Source: Gammaproteobacteria bacterium
GTDB lineage: Bacteria; Pseudomonadota; Gammaproteobacteria; Enterobacterales; Alteromonadaceae
DNA: 34,557 nt
Assembly: GCA_013373245.1 (NCBI GenBank)
Contig: JABXID010000038.1
Coordinates: 1 to 34,557 of the forward strand
Direction: 5' to 3'
This document shows, piece after piece, positions 32,963 to 34,557 of this stretch. The translations under genes and the position numbers were made by a program. How positions within the stretch are numbered: the stretch's first letter is position 1; every line of letters starts with the position of its first letter. The notes under the pieces are model-generated. The model did no database searches. It saw nothing but the letters and a program-made list of their open reading frames with translations, and was not told where the DNA came from.

Positions 32963-34557
32963 ATGTTAAAAACCATCACCACAGTGTTGGCGTTGTCATC
33001 GTCGTATGCAATGGCCGCAGAACTTACAGGCACAGTAACAGACCAAAATCAGCAACCGATTGCTAACGCAAAAATTGAATTGCATGGACAAGTCGGGGTT
33101 ATATATACAAATCAAAATGGTCAATTCACTATGACCACAGAGCAAGGTGACGTTGAGTTACACATCAGTGCGCCTGGTTATACACACGAAAACATAAACA
33201 TTGATGGCAACCAATCACAGGTTGAGATTGTACTGTCGAAAAATGCGATGGAATACATAGATGTTTATGCCACACCATTACATGGCTCTGCGCTGGAATC
33301 GGCAACGCCAATCACAGTGTTATCTGGTGAAGAGTTACAGCGTAATAATGCAGATACGTTAGGTGAAACGTTAAAGTCACAAGTAGGTATTCATTCAACG
33401 TTCTTTGGCCCAACAAGTGCTAGTCCAATTATTCGAGGCTTAGATGGTCCAAGAGTACTGATCACTCAAAACAGTTTAGATGCCGCCGATGCGTCTCGAG
33501 TTGGCCCAGACCATGTTGTTGCGACCGATACATCGACAGTAAAACAAGTTGAGATTTTACGCGGTCCTTCGACCTTGTTATTTGGTAACGGCGCCATTGG
33601 TGGCGTAATAAACATTGTTGATAATCGTGTGCCAACAAGCTCAGATTTTGAATTAGATTGGTCGTTAAAACATGAGACCGCAGCACAGGAAAATGAAGCT
33701 ACCATTAATTTCACTTCGGGTACGCAAAACTGGGCTTATCACTTTGATGCGTTCGCCCGTTCAAGTGACGATGTAGAAATTCCAGGCAATCCAGAGCACC
33801 ATGAAGATGAAAGTGAGGAAGAGCACGAAGCACATGATGACGAGTTTGATGGCACATTAGAAAATTCAGCTTCTGAATCAACGGGCTTCAATGTCGGTAC
33901 CAGTTATTTGCTGGACAATGGCTTTGTCGGCGTATCATTTGGCAAGTTAGACAAGCTTTACGGCATTCCAGGTCACTCACATGGTCATCACGAAGACGAG
34001 CATCATGATGAAGGCCACGACGCAGTTGAAGAGCATGAAGGCGAACATGAAGAGCACGGTGTTGAAGGAGACATGTCGCAACAGCGTATTCAGTTATTAA
34101 GCGATGTTAACATTAATCAATTCGGTATTGAGGCGATCAAAACCAAACTGGGTCTAACAGAATACCGTCATGCGGAACTTGAAGATGATATTGAAGGTAC
34201 TGTTTTCACCAATGATACCACTCAAGCAAAAGTAGATGTTTTACTAGCTGAAAAATTCGGTTGGCACAGTGCGGTTACATTTGACTACAAAACCACTGAC
34301 TTTAAAGCTGTAGGAGATGAAGCCTTCACTCCAGCATCAGAAACCAGCAGTAGTGCGTTGGCTTTGCTGACAGAAAAACACTTTGGTGACGTATTAGTTC
34401 AGTTGGGAGCTCGTATCGAACAAGTTGATATGGATACCGCAGAATTCGATATCACTGGCGAAATTGTTGAGCACCATGAAGAGCATGAGGAAGAAGCGCA
34501 TCATGATGAACATGAAATGCATGAAGAAGAGCATGAAGCACATGAGCAGCACATTGA
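32963..34557 (+). CDS. TonB-dependent receptor, ZnuD-like, partial (3' end outside the window)
   Basis: An outer-membrane receptor with 531 codons visible and no stop before the edge. AGGA lies 6 bases before the ATG. A signal peptide ends at AMA^AEL (about residue 18). A carboxypeptidase-regulatory-like domain follows (about 20-92), then the TonB box region (YIDVYATP), the plug (about 110-225; SPIIRGLDGPRVLI, VEILRGPSTLLFGNGAIGGVINI), then barrel strands. Three His/Asp/Glu-rich segments occur at about 278-294, 338-366 and 503-531. This mirrors ZnuD, which imports zinc across the outer membrane with TonB energy. Copper or nickel are possible alternatives. Total length of the family is about 700-800 residues, so roughly a third is missing. 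Confidence 0.92.
   Translation, partial: MLKTITTVLALSSSYAMAAELTGTVTDQNQQPIANAKIELHGQVGVIYTNQNGQFTMTTEQGDVELHISAPGYTHENINIDGNQSQVEIVLSKNAMEYIDVYATPLHGSALESATPITVLSGEELQRNNADTLGETLKSQVGIHSTFFGPTSASPIIRGLDGPRVLITQNSLDAADASRVGPDHVVATDTSTVKQVEILRGPSTLLFGNGAIGGVINIVDNRVPTSSDFELDWSLKHETAAQENEATINFTSGTQNWAYHFDAFARSSDDVEIPGNPEHHEDESEEEHEAHDDEFDGTLENSASESTGFNVGTSYLLDNGFVGVSFGKLDKLYGIPGHSHGHHEDEHHDEGHDAVEEHEGEHEEHGVEGDMSQQRIQLLSDVNINQFGIEAIKTKLGLTEYRHAELEDDIEGTVFTNDTTQAKVDVLLAEKFGWHSAVTFDYKTTDFKAVGDEAFTPASETSSSALALLTEKHFGDVLVQLGARIEQVDMDTAEFDITGEIVEHHEEHEEEAHHDEHEMHEEEHEAHEQHI

Noticed and set aside
33466-33714. Minus-strand frames within the TonB-dependent receptor
   Set aside because: They are antisense to the conserved plug domain and lack ribosome sites.

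Overview
The window looks like a chromosomal segment of a marine gammaproteobacterium of the Alteromonadales type (a Colwelliaceae, Pseudoalteromonadaceae or Alteromonadaceae relative). This rests on gene content and order only: hslR-hslO, a gspC-N type II secretion operon, nudE/yrfG/cysQ, and the yheS-yheT-yheU / yheV-slyX-fkpA neighbourhood, together with moderately AT-rich coding sequence. Species assignment is inference. No rRNA, tRNA, CRISPR array, phage or transposase gene was found.

Region 1 (1-3116, minus strand): hslR (Hsp15), hslO (Hsp33) and an M28 lipoprotein peptidase run in one direction and end in a hairpin terminator near position 70. Region 2 (3302-15007, plus strand): a 12-gene type II secretion operon, gspC-D-E-F-G-H-I-J-K-L-M-N, mostly with 1-base or longer overlaps. 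The exception is a strong terminator-like hairpin after the major pseudopilin gene gspG. The prepilin peptidase (gspO/pilD) and gspA/B are not here. Region 3 (15091-18427): a helix-turn-helix-free cyclic-nucleotide-binding protein, then divergent yrfG and nudE-cysQ-orphan gene.

Region 4 (18448-18710): a 263-bp non-coding element with 27-bp perfect terminal inverted repeats and internal hairpins, sitting between convergent genes; it looks like a MITE. Region 5 (18715-21275, minus): yheU, yheT, nhaA. Region 6 (21462-23089, plus): an outer-membrane porin-like protein coupled to a small one-domain PstS-like binding protein. A bidirectional terminator separates this pair from a convergent FKBP-type isomerase lipoprotein (fkpA-like).

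Region 7 (24068-30263): WD40 lipoprotein with slyX (ATGA overlap), a membrane GGDEF-EAL protein behind yheV, and the ABC-F ATPase yheS. Region 8 (30334-32472): an alpha/beta hydrolase and a GST on the minus strand, a TIGR02444-type protein, and a 44-residue DUF3149-like membrane protein behind an FNR-type promoter. Region 9 (32621-end): a small exported CxxC/His protein followed by a ZnuD-like TonB-dependent receptor with three His/Glu/Asp-rich segments. The receptor runs off the window edge after 531 codons.

Most of the window is ordinary core genome. The parts most worth a second look are the porin/PstS-like pair, the zinc-receptor module, the MITE-like element, the hairpin inside the gsp operon, and two FNR-type palindromes.
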